Origin: JAICLL01 sp035252155
Lineage (GTDB): Bacteria > Planctomycetota > Planctomycetia > Pirellulales > JAICIG01
Assembly (NCBI GenBank): GCA_035252155.1
Contig: DATFDL010000371.1
Location: 1 to 5,004 of the forward strand
Reading direction: 5' to 3'
Length of the DNA: 5,004 bases
Part shown: positions 1 to 4,721 of the stretch, in pieces
Layout: each line of letters opens with the position of its first letter
Numbering within the stretch: the first letter of the stretch is position 1
Position numbers and translations under genes: made by a program
The notes under the pieces: generated by a model
What the model saw: only the letters and a program-made list of their open reading frames with translations
Databases searched by the model: none
What the model was told of the DNA's origin: nothing

Positions 1-529
1 CATCGACGCCTTTCCAACGCCTGCGCAGCACCTCTAAAAAGTCGCGCACCGCCGCGCCGGTCGGGCTAGTGACAAACGCCACCCGCCGAGGAAACCGCGG
101 CAGCGGGCGCTTGCGCGCGGGATCGAACAGCCCTTCGGCCGCCAGACGCTCTTTGAGCTTGCGCAGGGCCAGCTCTAGCGCCCCGATGCCTTTCGGCTCG
201 ATCTGCCGGACCACCAGTTGATAGCTGCCGCGAGGGGCGTAGACTTCCAAGCCGCCTTGGCAGACGACTTCCAGCCCGTCGTGCAAATCGAACCGCAGAC
301 GCGCGGCGGCGGTCCGCCACAGCACCGCGCGGATTTGCGCCCGCTCGTCCTTAAGCGTGAAATAACAGTGGCCCGACTGCGGGCGCGAAAAATTCGAGAT
401 CTCGCCGCTCACCCACACCGATGGGAAATTGCATTCCAGCAAGTCTTTCACCTGCGAAGTCAGCTCGAATACCGACCACACACGGTCGGTTTCGGGTTCG
501 GGTCCAGGTTCGGGGAAAAGGCTTTGCAT
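1..529 (-). CDS. xseA: Exonuclease VII large subunit, N-terminal part (cut by window edge)
   Basis: XseA is the catalytic and DNA-binding subunit of exonuclease VII. With several copies of the small subunit XseB it degrades single-stranded DNA from both ends in the cytoplasm, in mismatch repair and recombination. The minus-strand translation gives 176 residues starting MQSLFPEPGPEPETDRVW. Residues about 17-112 are the OB-fold domain (VFELTSQVKDLLE, VWVSGEISNFSRPQSGHCYF, TLKDERAQIRAVLW, YQLVVRQIEPKGIGALELA). Next come LAAEGLFDPARKRPLPRFPRRV and the start of the catalytic domain, with the family hallmark VAFVTSPTGAAVRDFLEVLRRR. An in-frame TAA lies two codons before the ATG at 529, so this is the earliest ATG possible; no strong Shine-Dalgarno is visible. 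Family members usually exceed 400 residues, so over half of the gene lies to the left. It points away from the TPR gene. xseB is not in the window. Identification is secure from the motifs. Confidence 0.95.
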   Translation of the reverse strand, partial: MQSLFPEPGPEPETDRVWSVFELTSQVKDLLECNFPSVWVSGEISNFSRPQSGHCYFTLKDERAQIRAVLWRTAAARLRFDLHDGLEVVCQGGLEVYAPRGSYQLVVRQIEPKGIGALELALRKLKERLAAEGLFDPARKRPLPRFPRRVAFVTSPTGAAVRDFLEVLRRRWKGVD

Positions 530-568
530 GGGGGTTTAGCGGAGTTAGTCGACGATTGGCGAAAGTCT

Positions 569-669
569 GTAGGGTGGGCCGAGCGACGCGAGTCCCACCG
601 CCTCAAACAGCGCGGTGTCGATGGCATTAGCGGCCACATGGTGGGACTCGGTTCACTCGTCCCACCCTG
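569..669. repeat. REP-like inverted hairpin pair (family A)
   Basis: Two related 27-31 bp palindromes face each other around a 40-bp spacer. The left one (569-599) begins GTAGGGTGGGCCGAGCGACG and folds as GGTGGG 573-578 with CCCACC 594-599. The right one (640-666) folds as GGTGGGAC 640-647 with GTCCCACC 659-666. The right copy read in reverse (AGGGTGGGACGAGTGAACCG...) matches the left base for base apart from a few positions. The unit is therefore an inverted pair, like bacterial BIMEs built from REP sequences. The GTAG start resembles the conserved head of REPs mobilised by RAYT (TnpA-REP) Y1 transposases. That link is inference, and no transposase is present here. The unit begins 40 bp upstream of the xseA start, so it lies in or near the xseA leader. 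Confidence 0.8.
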
Positions 670-725
670 GGATGCGCAAAATGTTCAGTTCCGACGCTAA
701 AAAAGATGCCAAAATAACGCGAGAA

Positions 726-937
726 TTGTTCCGCCCCGCCACCGACCGGGCTTGTCCCGGCGGGGCGATGATTGACCGCTAGAAACGATTCCAACGCACC
801 CCCCCTTGTTCTCATTTCCGCGTGTCGTCCGCCGCCGAAGGCGGCGGACGACATGCGGAAACGGAGGGGGTATCGAGGCGATTTTTCTAGCGGTCAATCA
901 TCGCTCGACGGAGGCAAGCTCCGTCGTGGCGGAACAA
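726..937. repeat. 212-bp nested palindrome, MITE-like (family B)
   Basis: The ends are a perfect 10-bp inverted repeat, TTGTTCCGCC at 726-735 and its complement at 928-937. Further in, 21 bp at 765-785 (core GATGATTGACCGCTAGAAA) are exactly complementary to 884-904. The centre is a 22-bp hairpin at 815-861. Between the terminal and inner repeats each arm has its own small hairpin: CCGGG-CTTGT-CCCGG at 746-760 on the left, and CGACGGAG-GCAAG-CTCCGTCG at 906-926 on the right. No credible reading frame lies inside. Long terminal inverted repeats without coding capacity fit a MITE or a large BIME-like element. Flanking bases show no clear target-site duplication. It lies between xseA and the TPR gene. 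Confidence 0.82.
815..861. repeat. Central 22-bp hairpin of element B with GAA triloop
   Basis: Positions 815-836 pair with 840-861 around the loop GAA (837-839). The core is GTCGTCCGCCGCC-GAA-GGCGGCGGACGAC. The only imperfect position, G822 opposite T854, would be a G-U wobble if this strand were transcribed. No T-run follows, so it is not a classic intrinsic terminator. A stem this long should be very stable as RNA or as extruded single-stranded DNA. It is described separately because it is distinct from the arms of the surrounding 212-bp element. Confidence 0.85.
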
Positions 938-994
938 AAACAGCATCCACCAAATCATTTGGCAATTGCGGTTTTCGCCCAGCCCAGAGCCGGC

Positions 995-1081
995 CTATTC
1001 CGCATTCCGCACGGTCGGCAGCGGATCGGAAATGGCAATCGCTTCGAGGTACGGATCCATGCCGGGAAACGGACACTTCAT
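995..1081 (-). pseudogene. Remnant of a DUF4058 gene (N-terminal tip only)
   Basis: The minus strand reads from an ATG at 1081 for 28 codons to a TAG at 997-995. The peptide begins MKCPFPGMDPYLEA. The stretch PFPGMDPYLE is the start signature of the DUF4058 family, a group of uncharacterised proteins of roughly 200-300 residues that I recall as abundant in planctomycetes and cyanobacteria. A good ribosome-binding site (GGGAG about six bases before the ATG) is still present. After residue 14 the sequence (IAISDPLPTVRNAE) no longer clearly resembles the family and soon hits the stop. The body of the gene is therefore missing, and this is a decapitated 5' fragment rather than a working gene. An alternative is a genuine short peptide that matches by chance, but the exact motif at the right place behind a Shine-Dalgarno makes a relic more likely. 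Confidence 0.65.
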
Positions 1082-1120
1082 GACGTTCTCCCTGTGCCCT
1101 CACCCCGGTCTCGATTCCCT

Positions 1121-1146
1121 ATTTTTCTGTCCCTCATTTTTCTGTC
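1121..1146. repeat. Two tandem copies of ATTTTTCTGTC, 15-bp period
   Basis: ATTTTTCTGTC occurs at 1121-1131 and again at 1136-1146, separated by CCTC, giving a 15-bp period. The tract is much more AT-rich than its surroundings. On the minus strand it reads TTGACAGAAAAATGAGGGAC, which includes a consensus-like -35 hexamer TTGACA (1143-1148) upstream of the DUF4058 remnant. No convincing -10 follows at 17 bp, so a promoter is possible but not supported. The motif resembles a recurrent planctomycete intergenic sequence; that is from memory. Confidence 0.6.
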
Positions 1147-1196
1147 AAATCGCGATTGCCATTGTCCCACGCCCCTTTTCTGGGGTACTCTCCTTC

Positions 1197-1216
1197 CCGC
1201 AAAGCGGAGCTTGCGG
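1197..1216. repeat. Small GGA-loop hairpin
   Basis: CCGCAAAGC (1197-1205), loop GGA (1206-1208) and GCTTGCGG (1209-1216) form a stem with one bulged A. It immediately precedes the inverted pair at 1220-1333 and has the same GC-GGA-GC tip as hairpins near 3807 and 3934. It may be the edge of a larger composite repeat. Confidence 0.55.
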
Positions 1217-1219
1217 CCA

Positions 1220-1333
1220 AGGCGAGCGGGGGGCGTAAGCCTCCCAATAGTTCCGTTTTGCGTATTGGCCCTCTTCACGGAAAGCGGGTCGCCTCAAGGG
1301 TATTACCGGGAAGCTCACGCGTCCCGCTCGCCT
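1220..1333. repeat. REP-like inverted hairpin pair (family C)
   Basis: A perfect 11-bp inverted repeat frames the unit: AGGCGAGCGGG at 1220-1230 and its complement at 1323-1333. The similarity continues inward. The left arm reads GGGCGTAAGCCTCCC. The right arm, read in reverse, is GACGCGTGAGCTTCCC. Each arm folds by itself: the left as GGGGGGC-GTAA-GCCTCCC (1228-1245, one G-T pair), the right as GGGAAGC-TCAC-GCGTCCC (1308-1324, one mismatch). This is the BIME layout, a pair of REP-like units with a constant GCGAGC head, around an unrelated ~60-bp centre. The right edge is 55 bp before the TPR start codon, so the TPR promoter or leader must lie inside or right beside it. Confidence 0.72.
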
Positions 1334-1374
1334 GATTCATTGTAACTGGCGGTACTCGTTCACGAAAATCCTGC

Positions 1375-1379
1375 GGAGG
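1375..1379 (+). promoter_or_regulatory. Ribosome-binding site of the TPR gene
   Basis: GGAGG, followed by another G, ends nine bases before the ATG at 1389. It is the best Shine-Dalgarno in the window and fixes the start that also gives the signal peptide. No clear -35/-10 pair is visible in the 55 bp between repeat C and this start. Confidence 0.8.
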
Positions 1380-1388
1380 GCACGAGCG

Positions 1389-3506
1389 ATGCGGCGGTCA
1401 TCGTCGGGCGTGACGGCGTTGATGGCGGTGTTGGCTCTGGCGCAGCTCGCTCGCGGCGCGGGCGACCAAACGTGGGTCGGGCGGCGGGTGATGATCAAGC
1501 GGGTCGACGTAAGACCTCGGATCGGCCAACAGCCGACAGGCGATCCTTCGCGCGCCGTTTTCACCGTCGAAAAGGTGCAGGGCGAGTGGCTCTGGGTGGG
1601 CGAAGGCTGGCTGCGCTCCGGCGATGTTGTGCCGGTGAAAGACGCCTTGGCGTGGTTTAACCAGGAGTTGCAAAAGCGTCCTACGGCGTTCGCGTATTTG
1701 GGCCGCGGCGTTGCCCGCGGCGAACAGGGCGATCTGGACGGCGCGATCGCCGACTGCACGGCCGCCCTGCGCATCGAGCCGCGCTCACAAAAGGCTTATA
1801 CGGATCGCGCCATCGCCTATGGCAAAAAGCGCGAAATGACGCTGGCACTGAACGATCTTGAGGTAGCGATGGCAATGGGGCCGCCCTCGGCCAAGGTCTT
1901 TGGCATTCGCGGCGCAGTCCGTGCGTCGATGCACGATTATCGCGGCGCACTGGATGACCTGAATCGTGCCCTTCGGATGAATCCGCGCGACGCGGCCGCG
2001 TATAGCAATCGCACAGCCGTACACACAAAGCTTGGCAATCTCGCCGAGGCACTGGCGGACATCGATAAAGCAATCTCGCTTGATCCGCGCAATCCTGTTT
2101 TGTACGCCAATCGTGGTTGGACGTACACGCTGGAGCACCGCTATCAAGAGGCGATCAAGGATTTCGATGAAGCAATCCGGCTCGATCCCAAGTTCGTGCT
2201 CGCGCGCGTCAATCGTGGCGGATATTGGCTGCAGCAGGGCCAGCTCGAAAAGGCAATCGCCGAGTACAACGAAGCGATCCGTCTCGACCCAAAATGCGAC
2301 GCGGCCTGGCGCTTCCGCTCCGCGGCGCACCGCAGAAGCGGAAATCTGGCGCTGGCGGCCAGTGATGTCGACGAGGCGATCCGCCTTGCCCCGAAAGTAT
2401 CCGAAAACTACTGCGGGCGAGCACGGCTTGATCATGCGCGGGGCGATTACCAGGCGATGCTCAAAGACGCCACCAAGGCGACTGAGCTCGACCCGCTGAG
2501 CGAGGACGCCTTCCAATGCCTTGCATCGGCACGGTCGCTTTTAGATGACATCCCCGGCTCGATCGCCGACTTGAGCCGCGCGATCGAGCTGATGCCGAAC
2601 AATGGCAGGCGGTACTTGGAGCGAGCGCTGATGTTCGTCGCCGTGGCGGATTATCGCAAGGCCCTGGCCGATTCCGACGCCGCGGTGCGGCTGCTGCCGC
2701 GCGAGACGAAGCCGCTGCTGTATCGCGCCGTGACTCAGGCCGCGCTGGGCAACTTCGAGCCGGCCAAGCAAGATGTGGCGGCGGCGCTGCGGCTCGACCC
2801 CGAGAATACCTTCGACACATACGGCATCTTGGCGCAAGTCAGCGCCCATGAAGCCGGCGATGCGCAAGCGGTCGTGGCGCTGGAGCAGTCGTTGCCCGGC
2901 GCCACGCGATTGCAGCAAGCAGCCATCTACAGCCAGCTCGCCCTGATCTTGGCAACGTATCCTGACCCCAAGATTCGCGACGGCCAACAGGCCCTGGCCG
3001 CGGGCAAAAAAGCCTGCGAGCTGAGCGACGGTCGGTCGTTTTGGGCGCTGGTCGGGTTGGCCGCCGCCCATGCCGAGTGCGGCGATTTCGCCGCGGCCGT
3101 TGATTGTCAGCAAAAAGCCTTGGCGCTGGCGACTTCGACGGACCCATCCGTGGCCATGTCGAGCGATTTTCTTAACAACGGCGGCATGCAAGAGGCCCTG
3201 CGCCGCCTGGCTCTTTATCAATCGGGTCAACCGGCTCGTGCCAAGCAGGCGTTTGGCAGCAAGATCGGCAGCCGGGTGATTGCCCGCTCGCCCGAGATGC
3301 GGCTGCAAATCGGTAAGCGCTCGGTCGGCGAAGCGCTGGGCCAGACGCGGCTCGTCGTCGAGCGCGTGCGGGGCGATTGGCTCTGGGTCGGGCGGGGCTG
3401 GATCCGTACCGACGATGTCGTGCCGTTCGAGGATGTCCTTGTCGACTATATCAATCGGTCGAACCGCACGACCAAACGCGGCGAATCGGGCAGGCAAACG
3501 CATTGA
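1389..3506 (+). CDS. Exported TPR-repeat protein with duplicated terminal SH3-like domain
   Basis: This 705-residue protein is predicted to act outside the cytoplasm as a protein-protein interaction scaffold; its partner is unknown. Residues 1-24 form a signal peptide (MRR, hydrophobic VTALMAVLALAQL, then ARGA) without a lipobox cysteine. Residues 30-90 form a small, probably beta-rich domain with EWLWVGEGWLRSGDVVP, which commonly precedes TPRs in planctomycete proteins (SH3-like by analogy). About 11 TPRs follow in 34-residue register from residue ~100 to ~473, with typical motifs such as RYQEAIKDFDEAIRLDP and QLEKAIAEYNEAIRLDP. Residues 511-583 hold the divergent block LALILATYPDPKIRDG...KACEL and a last TPR, AECGDFAAAVDCQQKALAL. 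Residues 626-687 repeat the first domain (DWLWVGRGWIRTDDVVP), after which the protein ends in a basic tail. Repeat elements flank it on both sides and no operon partner exists. TPR identity is secure; the function is not known. Confidence 0.93.
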   Translation: MRRSSSGVTALMAVLALAQLARGAGDQTWVGRRVMIKRVDVRPRIGQQPTGDPSRAVFTVEKVQGEWLWVGEGWLRSGDVVPVKDALAWFNQELQKRPTAFAYLGRGVARGEQGDLDGAIADCTAALRIEPRSQKAYTDRAIAYGKKREMTLALNDLEVAMAMGPPSAKVFGIRGAVRASMHDYRGALDDLNRALRMNPRDAAAYSNRTAVHTKLGNLAEALADIDKAISLDPRNPVLYANRGWTYTLEHRYQEAIKDFDEAIRLDPKFVLARVNRGGYWLQQGQLEKAIAEYNEAIRLDPKCDAAWRFRSAAHRRSGNLALAASDVDEAIRLAPKVSENYCGRARLDHARGDYQAMLKDATKATELDPLSEDAFQCLASARSLLDDIPGSIADLSRAIELMPNNGRRYLERALMFVAVADYRKALADSDAAVRLLPRETKPLLYRAVTQAALGNFEPAKQDVAAALRLDPENTFDTYGILAQVSAHEAGDAQAVVALEQSLPGATRLQQAAIYSQLALILATYPDPKIRDGQQALAAGKKACELSDGRSFWALVGLAAAHAECGDFAAAVDCQQKALALATSTDPSVAMSSDFLNNGGMQEALRRLALYQSGQPARAKQAFGSKIGSRVIARSPEMRLQIGKRSVGEALGQTRLVVERVRGDWLWVGRGWIRTDDVVPFEDVLVDYINRSNRTTKRGESGRQTH

Positions 3507-3555
3507 GCCGCATTGTCCAACGGTTCGCGTCGCTCCGGCCGAACTGAGTGGCGTT

Positions 3556-3599
3556 AATGGGGCCAAACCCCATTGTGAAATGGTCTCTGACCATTTCAC
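3556..3599. repeat. Two contiguous perfect hairpins after the TPR gene (possible bidirectional terminator)
   Basis: AATGGGG (3556-3562), loop CCAAA and CCCCATT (3568-3574) form a perfect 7-bp stem. The next base starts a second perfect stem: GTGAAATGGTC (3575-3585), loop TCT, GACCATTTCAC (3589-3599). They sit 49 bp past the TPR stop, in the gap between convergent genes, where transcription from both sides could be stopped. Neither is followed by a T-run on the plus strand, so intrinsic termination is not proven. The pair could equally be another mobile palindrome. Confidence 0.65.
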
Positions 3600-3643
3600 C
3601 GTGCCGCAACCACGAGGAGACCGTGCCGCAACCGCCGTTGGGG
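3598..3643. repeat. 14-bp direct repeat ACCGTGCCGCAACC
   Basis: ACCGTGCCGCAACC occurs at 3598-3611 and 3630-3643, a 32-bp period. The first copy overlaps the end of the preceding hairpin. The 18 bp between copies (ACGAGGAG...) are not part of it. It leads directly into the first copy of the ~80-bp repeat. Confidence 0.6.
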
Positions 3644-3650
3644 CGAGCGA

Positions 3651-3730
3651 TGCTTCTTTCGCTCCAGCGAAACGCGACAATTCCCGCGGAAAACCCACCA
3701 AGCCAGTTTGTTGGGATGATGCGGGGAGAG
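3651..3730. repeat. Direct repeat E, copy 1 (~80 bp)
   Basis: This copy runs from a TTTCGCT-CC-AGCGAAA hairpin (3657-3672) through CCCGCGG to AAACCCACCAAGCCAGTT (3691-3708) and ends near GCGGGGAGAG. It matches 3928-4008 in the same orientation, with an identical 18-bp core 278 bp apart. On the minus strand this core encodes a peptide of the GFP(R/A)..K/E type that I recall from spurious planctomycete ORFs. It should therefore not be annotated as coding. Confidence 0.72.
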
Positions 3731-3740
3731 GCGGGAAGTG

Positions 3741-3840
3741 CTGTACCACCGTAGACATCACGCTGGAGCGTGATGGTGACGCCAGAGGCGTCCTGGTGCG
3801 GCAGAACATCACGCGGAGCGTGATGTCTACGGTAGTACAG
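3741..3840. repeat. 100-bp triple-hairpin inverted element (family F)
   Basis: The ends CTGTACCACCGTAGACATCA (3741-3760) and the reverse complement at 3821-3840 differ at one position, and the similarity runs on through each arm. The arm hairpins are CATCACGCT-GG-AGCGTGATG (3756-3775) and CATCACGC-GGA-GCGTGATG (3807-3825). A third, unrelated perfect hairpin, GACGCC-AGA-GGCGTC, lies between them (3778-3792). So 100 bp contain three stems in a row and a palindrome over the whole length. No coding potential. It sits between the two direct copies of repeat E. Confidence 0.85.
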
Positions 3841-3927
3841 GGCATTCGAGCTTCGGGGGCATCGCCAAGGGTCTGCCCCAACAACCCGCCGCGATCGCTC
3901 GATGCGTCCCCTTTCGCTGGGCGCACG

Positions 3928-4008
3928 TCGCTACTTTCGCGGAGCGAAAGACGACATTTTCCCGCGGGAAACCCACCAAGCCAGTTGCCTGCCATACTAC
4001 GGGGAGAG
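3928..4008. repeat. Direct repeat E, copy 2 (~80 bp), overlaps a gene end
   Basis: This copy starts with the perfect hairpin CTTTCGC-GGA-GCGAAAG (3934-3950), then the 14-bp palindrome TTTCCCGCGGGAAA (3958-3971), the shared 18-bp core (3969-3986) and CGGGGAGAG. The two copies agree well at both ends and the core but differ between core and right end. The stop codon and last few codons of the minus-strand membrane gene (3997-4008) fall inside it. The stretch 3841-3927 between element F and this copy has one more hairpin (GGGGCA 3856-3861 with TGCCCC 3874-3879) and nothing coding. Confidence 0.7.
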
Positions 4009-4543
4009 TGACTGAGAAGCCGTCCAACGATAGCCGCCCGAGCGGACGAGCGCGAGGGCGAGCAACATCGGCCCGAGATAGAAGAGGTCGTAAACACAAA
4101 CCAACAACAGCACATTGCTCAAACGGATACCAATCATGGCCTCCTCGGCATAACGCCGGACAAGCGTTTGCAGGAGGGCTGCGACCAACAGCAGTACCAA
4201 CCGCCAACGTACGCGGCCAGGCCGCAGTAGCGCCCAAAGCACCAGTAGATCGATGGCCGTCAGCGAAAAGGTCACCATCAGCTCGTGGGCTGCGGCCTTC
4301 CACGATGCGAGCGGAAAAAGCACGGCGAGCGTGTGCTTCCAGGCCACAGGACCAGCGGAGATAAATCGGCGTATTGGAGAGCGCCGACCAGAGGCCGACG
4401 AGAACCAGCGGCCCGTGAAGCAGGACGGCCGCAGTCACCGGGTAGCGGGCGTGTCGCGGGAGGCTGTATGCGCCGAGAGCCGTGGGGACCATTACCACCA
4501 GAATCAGGGCGGCGGTTCTGAGCCAACGATTGTGAATGCTCAT
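3997..4543 (-). pseudogene. Small multi-span membrane protein, split by a frameshift
   Basis: I do not recognise the family. The gene starts at ATG 4543 behind GGGAG with MSIHNRWLRTAALILVVMVP. It continues through two hydrophobic segments, residues ~7-27 and ~36-56 (PVTAAVLLHGPLVLVGLWSA), to SNTPIYLRWS. After that this frame turns into arginine/alanine-rich nonsense. Another frame takes over near 4347 with VAWKHTLAVLFPLASWKAAA. It carries about three further hydrophobic stretches (VTFSLTAIDLLVLWALL, WRLVLLLVAALLQTL, LLLVCVYDLFYLGPMLLALA) to a TAG at 3997-3999. Joining the halves needs one base skipped between roughly 4375 and 4340, giving about 180 residues. The second half lacks a Shine-Dalgarno, so two separate genes are less likely. 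A sequencing error, a real mutation or programmed shifting would all fit. The last codons lie within repeat E. Confidence 0.65.
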
Positions 4544-4549
4544 GGGCAA

Positions 4550-4554
4550 CTCCC
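4550..4554 (-). promoter_or_regulatory. Ribosome-binding site of the membrane gene
   Basis: GGGAG on the minus strand lies six bases before the ATG at 4543. It supports this start and shows that the gene was once, or still is, translated despite the internal frameshift. Confidence 0.65.
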
Positions 4555-4589
4555 GCGAGGCATTGTACTGTGCCGCGCTTGTGATTGCC

Positions 4590-4713
4590 TCGTAGCGTCG
4601 CGCGTGTCTGTCGTTTTCCAGCACCGAAGGTGCGTCATTCGATACCCCAGGGCGCAGCCCTGGGTTGTGGGCTGCGCCCTGGGCTATCGAATCACGCCGC
4701 GTTGCGGCTACGA
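4590..4713. repeat. Composite palindrome with 24-bp stem (family G)
   Basis: The outer ends are TCGTAGC (4590-4596) and GCTACGA (4707-4713). In the middle, 4637-4660 (ATTCGATACCCCAGGGCGCA...) pair with 4669-4692 over 24 bp with a single mismatch, around loop TGGGTTGT. The left stem half can instead fold locally as CCCAGGG-CGCAG-CCCTGGG (4646-4664), so two structures compete. Two short triloop hairpins flank it: GCACC-GAA-GGTGC (4621-4633) and GCCGC-GTT-GCGGC (4696-4708). It fills most of the 178-bp gap between the WD40 stop and the membrane-gene start, both on the minus strand. It could therefore be transcribed, and could end WD40 transcription or insulate the next gene. Confidence 0.82.
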
Positions 4714-4721
4714 CATGTCGC

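Noticed and set aside
569..669. CRISPR-like appearance of repeated blocks
   Set aside because: The repeats are inverted, only two, and hairpin-shaped; there is no regular direct repeat-spacer pattern and no cas gene.
218..700. Plus-strand frame of 160 codons opposite xseA
   Set aside because: The minus strand encodes unmistakable XseA motifs here, and the plus frame continues into the REP pair.
815..861. Intrinsic terminator at the GC-rich hairpin
   Set aside because: No T-run follows the stem on either strand, and no gene ends close enough to use it.
1143..1176. Sigma-70 promoter on the minus strand starting with TTGACA
   Set aside because: The -35 hexamer is perfect, but the sequence about 17 bp downstream (AAAATA) is a poor -10 and the downstream gene is a relic. 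It was left as a possibility within the tandem-repeat entry.
3280..4011. 243-codon plus-strand frame over the end of the TPR gene and the repeats
   Set aside because: It is out of frame with the TPR gene and consists of serine/arginine/alanine-rich shadow sequence plus repeat translation.
2541..4115. Long open frame on the minus strand opposite the TPR gene (524 codons)
   Set aside because: It is antisense to a convincing TPR gene and then runs through palindromic repeats. Its composition is an R/A/G-rich mirror of the real codons and no domain is visible.
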